A stretch of DNA of 14,420 nucleotides, taken from contig CAXMNC010000239.1 in the NCBI GenBank assembly GCA_964194625.1, forward strand, positions 1 to 14,420, written 5' to 3'. Positions within the stretch are counted from its first letter, which is position 1; the number at the start of each line of letters is the position of its first letter. The notes beneath the pieces were generated by a model that worked only from the letters and a program-made list of their open reading frames with translations, had not been told where the DNA came from and did not search any database. The DNA is from SPGG2 sp964194625 (GTDB lineage: Bacteria > Pseudomonadota > Gammaproteobacteria > Acidiferrobacterales > SPGG2). This document shows, piece after piece, positions 1-6,757 of this stretch. The position numbers were made by a program, and so were the translations under genes.

Positions 1-1165
<1,165 letters not shown>

Positions 1166-1203
1166 AAAATTTGCGTCCCCGAAAAAAGAGGACAAAACAT
1201 TGT

Positions 1204-1237
1204 GGTCGTGACTCCGACTCACGTCGGTATCACGACC
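1204..1237 (-). promoter_or_regulatory. Long hairpin in the 16S leader
   Basis: Outer arms GGTCGTGA (1204-1211) and TCACGACC (1230-1237) are perfect complements. Inside them CCGAC (1214-1218) pairs with GTCGG (1223-1227) around a four-base loop, with a two-base internal mismatch on each side. It sits about 40 bases upstream of the mature 16S 5' end, in the pre-16S leader. Leader helices are normal in rrn operons, but the RNase III processing stem usually pairs leader with the spacer beyond the 16S 3' end, which is not visible here. Confidence 0.7.
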
Positions 1238-1268
1238 TTAACCAGTTGGACCCAAATCGACGAAAGCG

Positions 1269-1276
1269 CCCACACA
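1269..1276 (-). promoter_or_regulatory. boxC-like element of the rrn antitermination leader
   Basis: The minus strand reads TGTGTGGG, followed by CGC. It lies 16 bases downstream of the boxA-like element, matching the boxA-boxC order known from gammaproteobacterial rrn leaders. Identification rests on sequence similarity and position only. Confidence 0.6.
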
Positions 1277-1292
1277 AATTACTTGATCCACA

Positions 1293-1305
1293 TTGTAAAA
1301 GAGCA
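1293..1305 (-). promoter_or_regulatory. boxA antitermination element (NusB/S10 site)
   Basis: The minus strand reads TGCTCTTTTACAA, close to the E. coli rrn boxA TGCTCTTTAACAA. It lies about 30-45 bases downstream of the predicted P1 start point. In known rrn operons this RNA element recruits the Nus factors (NusB-S10) that protect untranslated rRNA from Rho. A perfect 12-bp palindrome CCCGAGCTCGGG at 1316-1327, just upstream, occupies the position where boxB usually lies. Confidence 0.75.
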
Positions 1306-1315
1306 CACCCGGACT

Positions 1316-1327
1316 CCCGAGCTCGGG
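1316..1327 (-). promoter_or_regulatory. Palindrome at the boxB position of the rrn leader
   Basis: CCCGAGCTCGGG is a perfect palindrome lying between the P1 start point and boxA. The boxB hairpin of rrn leaders occurs at this place. As a hairpin it would need to sacrifice central bases for a loop, so the stem would be short. Assignment is by position. Confidence 0.4.
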
Positions 1328-1336
1328 GCCGGACAA

Positions 1337-1371
1337 CCGAGGCATTATACGCCCTTGTATATAAGGGTCAA
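1337..1371 (-). promoter_or_regulatory. rrn P1 sigma-70 promoter
   Basis: On the minus strand the -35 box TTGACC (1366-1371) and a perfect -10 box TATAAT (1344-1349) are separated by 16 bases. The discriminator after the -10 box is GCCTCGG, GC-rich as expected for growth-rate and ppGpp-controlled rRNA promoters. Transcription should start near 1337, giving a leader of roughly 170 bases before mature 16S. The promoter lies in the gap between tyrS and 16S, so the rrn operon has its own strong start. No intrinsic terminator with a T-run is visible between the tyrS stop and this promoter. A second P2-type promoter was not recognised. Confidence 0.85.
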
Positions 1372-1465
1372 TCGCCCACTAGCGGAAATTAGGCAGCCTG
1401 GGGGAAAATTGCCGCCAACCCCCTCAAGATGCGTACTACCGGCACGAAATACTGCTCCTAGCTGG

Positions 1466-2674
1466 TTATTTCGATTTGACGGTTACGCGGGCGAATTTGC
1501 GTTTTCCCACCTGAAACACGACAGTCTCTCCGGGCACGATTCTTTGCTTGGGGTCGTTCAGGCGTTCACCGTCGAGACGAACCCCACCCTGCCTAATCAA
1601 GCGTATGGCCTCTGACGTACTCACGGTCAGCCCCGTATCTGTGAGAACTCGCGGGACCGCAAGACCCGAACCATCGGATGCTAGGGGGGGAGGTTCCGGA
1701 ATGTTTTCAGGCATTTCTCCCTTCTGAAAGCGCGCGACAAAATCTTGGTGGGCCTTATCTGCCGCGTCGTTGTCATGAAACCGACTCACGATCTCCTTAG
1801 CCAGGCGAACCTTTATATCTCTAGGATTGAGTCCCTGCTCCACTTCTTGACGCCATTTAGTAATAGTTGCCATATCCTCAAATGAGAGCAACTCAAGGTA
1901 ACGCCACATGAGTTCATCGGAAATCGACATGAGCTTGCCAAACTGTTCCTCGGGTGGCTCGTTGATACCTATATAGTTCCCCAGCGACTTCGACATCTTG
2001 TTCACCCCATCTGTCCCTTCGAGGATGGGGAGTGTCATAACTATTTGCGATGGCTGCTTATAATGCTTCTGTAATTCCCGGGCCACCAACATATTGAACT
2101 TCTGGTCGGTGCCGCCAAGCTCCACATCAGCTCGCATAGCAACCGAATCATAGCCTTGCACGAGCGGGTACAGAAATTCATGAATCGCAATTGGCTTGCC
2201 ACTGGTATAGCGTTGATGAAAATCATCTCGTTCCAGCATGCGGGCCACCGTATGCAACGCCGCGAGACGAATCATGTCGGCAGCCTTCATTTCGTTCATC
2301 CAAGTGGAATTGAACATGACCTGGGTCCGCTCTGGGTCCAGGATTTTGAAGATCTGTTCTTCATAGGTTCGCGCATTCGCTCTCACTTCTTCTTGTGTAA
2401 GCGGTGGCCGTGTGGAGTTTTTGCCACTTGGGTCGCCGATCATGCCGGTAAAATCGCCGATCAAAAACAACACCTCGTGTCCCAAGTTCTGGAACTGCCG
2501 CATCTTGTTGATGAGTACCGTGTGACCCAGATGTAGGTCTGGTGCAGTAGGATCAAACCCCGCCTTCACCCGCAGCCGCTTACCGGCCGTGAGCCTCTCG
2601 GTTAGCTCTGCTTCGAGCAGCGTTTCATCAACGCCACGCGTCAGCAACCCTACCGATTCATCGACGTTAGGCAT
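1466..2674 (-). CDS. tyrS: Tyrosyl-tRNA synthetase (TyrZ-like class)
   Basis: Charges tRNA-Tyr with tyrosine in the cytoplasm. The 402-residue product is a class I synthetase. The Rossmann entry GFDPTAPDLHLGH (39-51) carries the HIGH-type signature HLGH, VELGGTDQKFN (about 184-194) is the tyrosine pocket segment, and KMSKS is at 226-230. The C-terminal 65 residues (GLTVSTSEAIRLIRQGGVRLDGERLND) form the S4-like RNA-binding domain. Length and text match the ~400-residue form of Pseudomonas TyrZ rather than E. coli TyrS. The ATG at 2674 is kept because the family's N-terminal helix begins there, although no clear Shine-Dalgarno precedes it. It is co-oriented with and immediately upstream of the rrn operon, and divergent from anmK. 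Confidence 0.97.
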   Translation of the reverse strand: MPNVDESVGLLTRGVDETLLEAELTERLTAGKRLRVKAGFDPTAPDLHLGHTVLINKMRQFQNLGHEVLFLIGDFTGMIGDPSGKNSTRPPLTQEEVRANARTYEEQIFKILDPERTQVMFNSTWMNEMKAADMIRLAALHTVARMLERDDFHQRYTSGKPIAIHEFLYPLVQGYDSVAMRADVELGGTDQKFNMLVARELQKHYKQPSQIVMTLPILEGTDGVNKMSKSLGNYIGINEPPEEQFGKLMSISDELMWRYLELLSFEDMATITKWRQEVEQGLNPRDIKVRLAKEIVSRFHDNDAADKAHQDFVARFQKGEMPENIPEPPPLASDGSGLAVPRVLTDTGLTVSTSEAIRLIRQGGVRLDGERLNDPKQRIVPGETVVFQVGKRKFARVTVKSK

Positions 2675-2757
2675 GTGGGTAGATGGAATAAAGCCCTGGC
2701 CCGATAACGACGACCCAGGTGGTGCAATGGGAATCTTTCACGAACGCGCGAGAATCT

Positions 2758-2785
2758 ATCATATTTAAGGCACGCAGAGAGTAAC
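2758..2785 (-). promoter_or_regulatory. Candidate tyrS promoter, overlapping a divergent anmK -10
   Basis: On the minus strand GTTACT (2780-2785) and TATGAT (2758-2763) are 16 bases apart, matching sigma-70 boxes at 3/6 and 5/6. On the plus strand CTTTCA (2735-2740) and TATCAT (2757-2762) have the same spacing and would serve anmK. The two -10 boxes overlap almost completely. Both calls rest on weak -35 boxes. Confidence 0.3.
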
Positions 2786-2878
2786 ACAGCCGTTGCGATC
2801 ATGCGTACGTTACTCCGCCCCTCGCCCGCACATACTGCAGACCTTGATCGGTTTAGCATTAAGTCAGACACTCCTTAT

Positions 2879-3988
2879 ATGAACTTCATTGGGCTAATGT
2901 CAGGTACTAGCATGGACGGCATCGACGCCGCGGTGGTTTCGATTCTTGCCAAACCCCCGCTCACCTTAAAGGCAACTCATAGCGAGCCCTACCCGCCGGA
3001 GATCAGGCAGCGGCTACGGGCGGCGATGAACGATAGCGCAAATGACCCGGAAGCGGTGGCGCAGCTAGATATGGCGTTGGGTGAGCTTTTTGCAAAGGCT
3101 GCGAAAAATGTATGCAGTAAGGCAGGTCTCGATGCTCGACAAGTTCGGGCTATCGGTAGCCACGGCCAGACCGTACGCCATGAGCCAAACGCGCCACAGC
3201 CATACAGCATTCAAATTGGCAATGCGTCGCTAATTGCCAAGCGTACTGGCATCGCCACCGCCGCCGACTTTCGCACCGCCGACATCGCCGCCGGCGGACA
3301 AGGCGCACCACTTGCACCCGCATTTCATCAATGGATGTTCCATTCCCCAGATCGAAATCGAGTCATCGTTAATATCGGCGGCATCGCTAACGTCAGCTAC
3401 CTACCGGCAGATCGACGTCTTGACGTCGTGGGCTTCGATAGCGGGCCGGGAAATACCTTACTCGACGGTTGGATTGCAACACATCAGCAAAAAACTTACG
3501 ACGCTGACGGTCGATGGGCAGCGACTGGAAAGTGTGCCCAGGATCTGCTGGCGCATTTGCGTGCTGACTCCTACTTTAAGTTGAAACCACCAAAAAGTAC
3601 CGGATTCGAGTACTTCAACCTTGCTTGGCTGGAAAGGCATATCACCAGAACCACACCCACACCGTCGGCGACCGACGTACAGACTACATTACTTGAGCTC
3701 ACGGCATGTTCAATCGCACAAGCAATTGATATGTTCTTACCCAAGGTCGACGAGGTCTACATATGCGGTGGCGGCAGCCACAATCTCGCGCTTATGGCTC
3801 AATTATGCAAACAGATCCCCAAGCTTCCAATAGATACCACTACGGCGTTGGGATTAGATCCTGACTGGGTGGAAGCGGCGGCCTTCGCTTGGCTCGCACA
3901 ACAAACGTTGTCAGGTAAGCCAGGCAATCTCCCGAGCGTGACCGGTGCACGGCGCGCGGTGGTGCTGGGAGAGATATTTGAGCCTTAA
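2879..3988 (+). CDS. anmK: Anhydro-N-acetylmuramic acid kinase
   Basis: Uses ATP and water to open the 1,6-anhydro bond of anhydroMurNAc and phosphorylate it to MurNAc-6-phosphate, in cytoplasmic recycling of cell-wall murein. The 369-residue product has the family signature at its very start, MNFIGLMSGTSMDG. It also has IGSHGQTVRH (92-101), TAADFRTADIAAGGQGAPLAP (128-147), NIGGIANVSY (165-174) and GFDSGPGN (185-192, Asp187 the likely catalytic base). A late ICGGG completes the ASKHA nucleotide fold. An upstream in-frame ATG at 2801 would add 26 residues, but 2879 gives exactly the E. coli AnmK length and puts the GTSxDG motif in its usual place. No convincing Shine-Dalgarno precedes either start. 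It is divergent from tyrS and convergent with erpA. Confidence 0.95.
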   Translation: MNFIGLMSGTSMDGIDAAVVSILAKPPLTLKATHSEPYPPEIRQRLRAAMNDSANDPEAVAQLDMALGELFAKAAKNVCSKAGLDARQVRAIGSHGQTVRHEPNAPQPYSIQIGNASLIAKRTGIATAADFRTADIAAGGQGAPLAPAFHQWMFHSPDRNRVIVNIGGIANVSYLPADRRLDVVGFDSGPGNTLLDGWIATHQQKTYDADGRWAATGKCAQDLLAHLRADSYFKLKPPKSTGFEYFNLAWLERHITRTTPTPSATDVQTTLLELTACSIAQAIDMFLPKVDEVYICGGGSHNLALMAQLCKQIPKLPIDTTTALGLDPDWVEAAAFAWLAQQTLSGKPGNLPSVTGARRAVVLGEIFEP

Positions 3989-3993
3989 GTGCG

Positions 3994-4024
3994 AGTAGCA
4001 CGTCTGAAGTGGTAAGTGGTAAGG
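3994..4024 (+). repeat. Degenerate heptamer tandem repeat, first block
   Basis: In a fixed 7-base phase the text reads AGTAGCA, CGTCTGA, AGTGGTA, AGTGGTA, AGG. Two units are identical and the first is a likely ancestor. It starts six bases after the anmK stop codon. See the inverted second block at 4073-4107. Confidence 0.5.
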
Positions 4025-4072
4025 AAAAGCGAAAATGAAGAAATGAAAAGAGGGCGTGGGCTCTCTCTCCAA

Positions 4073-4107
4073 CTTGCTACTTGTAACGTGTTACTTGCTG
4101 CTCGTTT
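4073..4107 (-). repeat. Degenerate heptamer tandem repeat, second block (inverted)
   Basis: Five in-phase units on the plus strand read CTTGCTA, CTTGTAA, CGTGTTA, CTTGCTG, CTCGTTT. The reverse complement TAGCAAG is a rotation of the AGTAGCA unit in the first block, so the two blocks point at each other across a purine-rich middle. The block ends at the erpA stop codon. The two blocks can pair (CGAGTAGCACGT region with ACGTGTTACTTGCTGCTCG region, with an insertion), making a large imperfect hairpin between convergent genes. No T-run makes it a textbook terminator. Confidence 0.5.
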
Positions 4108-4460
4108 TAAATACCAAACGACGATCCGCAACCGCAGGTGGTTTTGGCGTTCGGATTCTTGAGTACGAACTGGGCGCCTTCCAAGCCTTCTTGGTAATCT
4201 ATCTCTGCACCCACTAGATACTGAAGGCTTAGTGGGTCTATTAATAGCATCACGCCGCCCTTTTCGACACGCGTGTCATCCTCATTCACGGTCTCATCAA
4301 ACGTGAACCCGTACTGAAAGCCAGAACAACCGCCGCCAGTAATAAAAACTCGCAATTTGAGCTCAGAATTATCTTCTTGCTCGATTAGTTCTTTGACCTT
4401 CTGCGCTGCACTATCCGTGAAGTTGAGCGGGGTTGGCATTTCGGGCATGGGTGCATTCAT
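4107..4460 (-). CDS. erpA: A-type iron-sulfur carrier ErpA
   Basis: Receives Fe-S clusters from the scaffold machinery and delivers them to apoproteins, including the isoprenoid enzymes IspG/IspH in E. coli. The 117-residue product is a complete A-type carrier. It has GGGCSGFQYGF with Cys45, and the C-terminal TTCGCGSSF with Cys109 and Cys111, the three conserved cluster ligands. DPLSLQYLVG and DYQEGLEGAQFVLKNPNAKTTCGCG match ErpA more closely than IscA or SufA. The ATG at 4460 lacks a clear Shine-Dalgarno; an in-frame ATG four codons in is possible. It is the most downstream gene of the minus-strand block (DUF6776, bactofilin, erpA). No isc or suf genes lie nearby, as expected for the stand-alone erpA. 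Confidence 0.95.
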   Translation of the reverse strand: MNAPMPEMPTPLNFTDSAAQKVKELIEQEDNSELKLRVFITGGGCSGFQYGFTFDETVNEDDTRVEKGGVMLLIDPLSLQYLVGAEIDYQEGLEGAQFVLKNPNAKTTCGCGSSFGI

Positions 4461-4480
4461 GATCGTAACAATCGCTATAT

Positions 4481-4522
4481 CAGAGAATCCTTATACAATT
4501 ATGGGGGCACGCTGAGCAAGAT
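4481..4522 (-). promoter_or_regulatory. Candidate erpA promoter
   Basis: In the 85-base gap upstream of erpA the minus strand carries TTGCTC, then 17-18 bases later GTATAAG, a fair sigma-70 pair. I saw no clear IscR-type site beside it. Support is weak because the -35 box and exact -10 register are uncertain. Confidence 0.3.
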
Positions 4523-4545
4523 TCAAGCTTGGCGACGGGTTTTAC

Positions 4546-5004
4546 CTACTTGTCTCTATCCCCACCGGCATCCCCACCGCCCGATGCGGCAAGCGGCGTA
4601 AACTGAGTAACGGCACCTTTTCCGGCTGCCGGCGCAGTCTCGTGCACCAGATTGCCATTAATGGCAGCCCCGAGCGCCATTTCTATAACCTTATAATGGA
4701 CATCGCCAGTGATCTCAGCTTTCGATTGCAACTCGATGCGCTCTAGACAGTGCACATTGCCTTTGATCCTGCCATTAACAATCATGTGCGGCACACTGAC
4801 GTTGCCCACGATTTCAGCGTGTTCACTCAGGATAAGCGTGCTGTTGCCGCCAGACTTTGCCGTGATATTACCCTTAATTTTGCCATCAACCCGAAGCCCG
4901 CCGGAGAAGGAAATGTCTCCCTTCAGCTCGGCCTTGGCGCCCACTAGCGTATCGATGGTATTACAAGGTTTCTCGTTCGATTTCCTACCCAGTGCGTCCA
5001 GCAT
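4546..5004 (-). CDS. Bactofilin (polymer-forming cytoskeletal protein)
   Basis: Bactofilins self-assemble without nucleotide into filaments on the inner face of the membrane and place envelope enzymes. The 152-residue product has the DUF583 right-handed beta-helix, visible as repeated short strands with glycines and small hydrophobics: GDISFSGGLRVDGKIKGNI, then HAEIVGNVSVPHMIVNGRI and KAEITGDVHYKVIEMALGAA. The N-terminal tail carries NTIDTLVGAKAEL and the C-terminal tail is low-complexity, rich in Gly, Ala and Asp. The start is set by the ribosome site GGAGGTGAT at 5006-5014, ideally spaced for the ATG at 5004. An ATG six codons upstream (5022) has no such site. It lies between a DUF6776 gene and erpA. 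The upstream gap holds an exact 16-bp tandem duplication. Confidence 0.93.
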   Translation of the reverse strand: MLDALGRKSNEKPCNTIDTLVGAKAELKGDISFSGGLRVDGKIKGNITAKSGGNSTLILSEHAEIVGNVSVPHMIVNGRIKGNVHCLERIELQSKAEITGDVHYKVIEMALGAAINGNLVHETAPAAGKGAVTQFTPLAASGGGDAGGDRDK

Positions 5005-5005
5005 T

Positions 5006-5014
5006 ATCACCTCC
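5006..5014 (-). promoter_or_regulatory. Shine-Dalgarno that fixes the bactofilin start
   Basis: The minus strand reads GGAGGTGAT ending one base before the ATG at 5004, nearly the full anti-Shine-Dalgarno complement. It lies inside the six extra codons of the longer reading, so that longer start is unlikely. Confidence 0.85.
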
Positions 5015-5056
5015 GCCACCATTCGCCGATATGACGCTATGGCTCTAATCTATATA

Positions 5057-5088
5057 ATAATAGTAGATAACTATAATAGTAGATAACT
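5057..5088. repeat. Exact 16-bp tandem duplication upstream of the bactofilin gene
   Basis: The unit ATAATAGTAGATAACT occurs at 5057-5072 and again at 5073-5088 with no mismatch; the identity stops at both outer edges. The tract is strikingly AT-rich compared with its surroundings and lies 53-84 bases upstream of the bactofilin ATG. On the minus strand it offers repeated TATTAT and TATATA -10-like hexamers, so it probably contains the promoter. Confidence 0.9.
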
Positions 5089-5132
5089 CGCCCGGTGACC
5101 CGGATCAAGTACCCCGTGGTCAGGTCCCAGCG

Positions 5133-5867
5133 TTAGGCGTTCGGCCACGGATAGATCTGTTCTATCGATTGGGCGTTTCGCCCACGGCTGGTCACATTAA
5201 CCTTTATCGTTCGCGGCTCAAAGTTCTGGGGCAGTTCGATTTGCCCTTCTATGTCCTGAAAATACTTAAAGTTAAAGCTAATGGGCTTATCGGCAGCCTG
5301 GGGGAATCGTATTGTCGTATTTTCGCCGCTCTGCACCCCACTAATCTCAAATCGCGCCTTTCCACTGATCTTGCGATCATGTTTCAGGGCCTGAATCAAT
5401 ACCATCTTATAGTGATACTTGCTGGTCGCCGTCGTACCGTCGCCGGCAGCCTCGAGTTTCAGACTCTGTATGCGTAGGCCACTCTTTTTGTTAGGCGGCG
5501 AAATTATGTTGCGGTAGAAGTTGAGCTCCTCGCGCAGCCGCACAATCGCTTGGGATGAAGCCTTGAGCGAACGATCAAGATCTTGGTACGCGGTCTGATC
5601 CATTTGCAGCGAGCGCTCGGCGCGCGCCAGCGAGTCCCGTAGGGCTTGGTTATCTTGCTTGAGCTGGGCAACGACTTCCTGTAGGCCCTGCTGTTGACGC
5701 AGCGCCGTCAGGCTTTCGAAGCCCGCCATACTCAAACCGTGATTGTAAATGACCCCGCTGGTTACCAACAGAACAACAACTATTAGGCCAGCAATAAATA
5801 GCTTTACCCGCGGTGAGTACCGTGGCTTAACGATCAGCTCGCCTGTCTTTTTCTGCTTAAACAACAT
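5133..5867 (-). CDS. DUF6776-type membrane-anchored coiled-coil protein
   Basis: The function is not established. The 244-residue product has a short basic cytoplasmic tail (1-21), one membrane helix at about 22-41 (LFIAGLIVVVLLVTSGVI) and a long charged coiled coil at about 50-118. The junction LREELNFYRNIISPPNKKSGLRIQSLKL is characteristic of this family. A beta-rich C-terminal domain (about 130-244) follows and should be periplasmic. I chose the ATG at 5867; a TTG at 5885 would add six residues, and neither has a strong ribosome site. It lies directly upstream of the bactofilin gene, the arrangement I recall from Pseudomonas, so a membrane partner role for the bactofilin is a reasonable inference. 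A promoter with a perfect -10 box precedes it. Confidence 0.85.
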   Translation of the reverse strand: MLFKQKKTGELIVKPRYSPRVKLFIAGLIVVVLLVTSGVIYNHGLSMAGFESLTALRQQQGLQEVVAQLKQDNQALRDSLARAERSLQMDQTAYQDLDRSLKASSQAIVRLREELNFYRNIISPPNKKSGLRIQSLKLEAAGDGTTATSKYHYKMVLIQALKHDRKISGKARFEISGVQSGENTTIRFPQAADKPISFNFKYFQDIEGQIELPQNFEPRTIKVNVTSRGRNAQSIEQIYPWPNA

Positions 5868-5905
5868 CAGGATTTGGAACCCCAAAAAAGCGAACGCCTG
5901 AGAAA

Positions 5906-5934
5906 ATTATAGCGCGCTGTGGGCCACCAGTAAT
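5906..5934 (-). promoter_or_regulatory. Promoter for the DUF6776-bactofilin block, with flanking repeats
   Basis: The minus strand has a perfect -10 TATAAT (5906-5911) and a -35-like ATTACT (5929-5934) at 17 bases, giving a start about 30 bases before the ATG at 5867. TGGGCCAC occurs on the plus strand at 5920-5927 and 5940-5947, exactly 20 bases apart. The inverted repeat CCAGT/ACTGG (5927-5931, 5938-5942) overlaps the -35 box. These could be regulator sites. Confidence 0.5.
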
Positions 5935-5957
5935 AGGACTGGGCCACTCCTCACTGG

Positions 5958-5985
5958 ATTATAGTCATTCGGGCTCAGTTCTCAC
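5958..5985 (-). promoter_or_regulatory. Second upstream promoter candidate
   Basis: A second perfect TATAAT (5958-5963) is preceded at 16 bases by GTGAGA (5980-5985), four of six matches to a -35 box. It overlaps the 3' end of the CBS-protein gene and would feed the same downstream genes. Confidence 0.4.
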
Positions 5986-6571
5986 CCTGGTCTCTGGCAC
6001 GGGCTTCGAGCAACACCCGATTTTGCGCCAGCACTAAGTCCTTGTGGTAAATGACACCTAATATATACCGTTCTGCGGTGTCATCGATCACTGGTAGAAA
6101 GTCCTCGCCATGAGCGCTTATCAACTGCAGGGCTCGATCAAGGCTGTTGTGGGGAAGGACGACGATTTCACAAGGCTGCGCAATATCGCCAGCGCACGCC
6201 TTAGCTTCAACGGCACCCAGAGTCCACTTTAGCACGTCAGCCGAAGTCAGGTGCCCGTAAAGTCGATCTTCCTGATCCAAGACGAGGGCAACCGTAGCAC
6301 CCTTTTCAGCCAACGCGTGCCGCACTGCTGTAAGCCCGGCACTGTACGGAACAACGGCATAATTGTCGCTTACCAGGTCTTGGATGGTGATAGCGAGTAG
6401 CAAACCTGTTTCTTGGGCTTGTGTGAGGTCTATGCCACGTCGTTCAAGTTGCCAGGCGAAGAAACTCTCGCGGGTGATCTGTTGCGTCAGCATGCTCGCT
6501 ACCCCGATTACCAAGGCAACGATGAACAGAATCGATTGCTCGTTACGGATTGCCTGCTGCAGGCCGAACAT
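5975..6571 (-). CDS. CBS-pair membrane protein resembling the tail of a CLC chloride channel
   Basis: The 198-residue product has one membrane helix (about 12-29, SILFIVALVIGVASMLTQ), then ITRESFFAWQLERRGIDL (32-49). Two CBS motifs follow, about 62-120 and 128-185 (DFLPVIDDTAERYILGVIYHKDL). The stretch after the helix reads like the CLC linker that joins the last transmembrane helix to the CBS pair (consensus style: SIYTxxLxRRGIxL). The CLC pore helices, including the selectivity motifs, are absent. The frame stays open upstream only to 6641, and those extra codons show no pore sequence. It may be a decayed channel remnant or a stand-alone CBS regulator. The ATG at 6571 is preceded by an in-frame TTG. 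The gene is divergent from the aminotransferase. Confidence 0.75.
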   Translation of the reverse strand: MFGLQQAIRNEQSILFIVALVIGVASMLTQQITRESFFAWQLERRGIDLTQAQETGLLLAITIQDLVSDNYAVVPYSAGLTAVRHALAEKGATVALVLDQEDRLYGHLTSADVLKWTLGAVEAKACAGDIAQPCEIVVLPHNSLDRALQLISAHGEDFLPVIDDTAERYILGVIYHKDLVLAQNRVLLEARARDQGEN

Positions 6572-6757
6572 CAAGCTTTTGTACTTTCGTTTGTATTCAC
6601 GGCTTCGGATATGGTCTACAGCGTAGGTGCCGCGTGGGGCTTACTCATCAAGAGTGTAACGCGAATCACAAGATATTGAGAGTGGAGTCCGCTCGGCGTG
6701 GGAACACTGGTTAGATGTTGTATCATGCACCTAGGCATAAACTGTTGGCGCAAACGC

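Noticed and set aside
1392..1423. GGGGG and CCCCC runs after the tyrS stop as a terminator
   Set aside because: The five-pair stem has a 14-base loop and no following T-run.
1202..1615. Plus-strand open frame of 137 codons crossing the rrn leader and the end of tyrS
   Set aside because: It overlaps the rrn promoter, boxA and tyrS on the opposite strand, has no ribosome site and reads as low-similarity composition-driven sequence.
1392..5306. The same 15-mer GGCAGCCTGGGGGAA at 1392-1406 and 5292-5306
   Set aside because: One copy is in the rrn upstream gap and the other inside the DUF6776 coding frame, with no similarity around either; a single 15-mer match is plausible by chance in this length.
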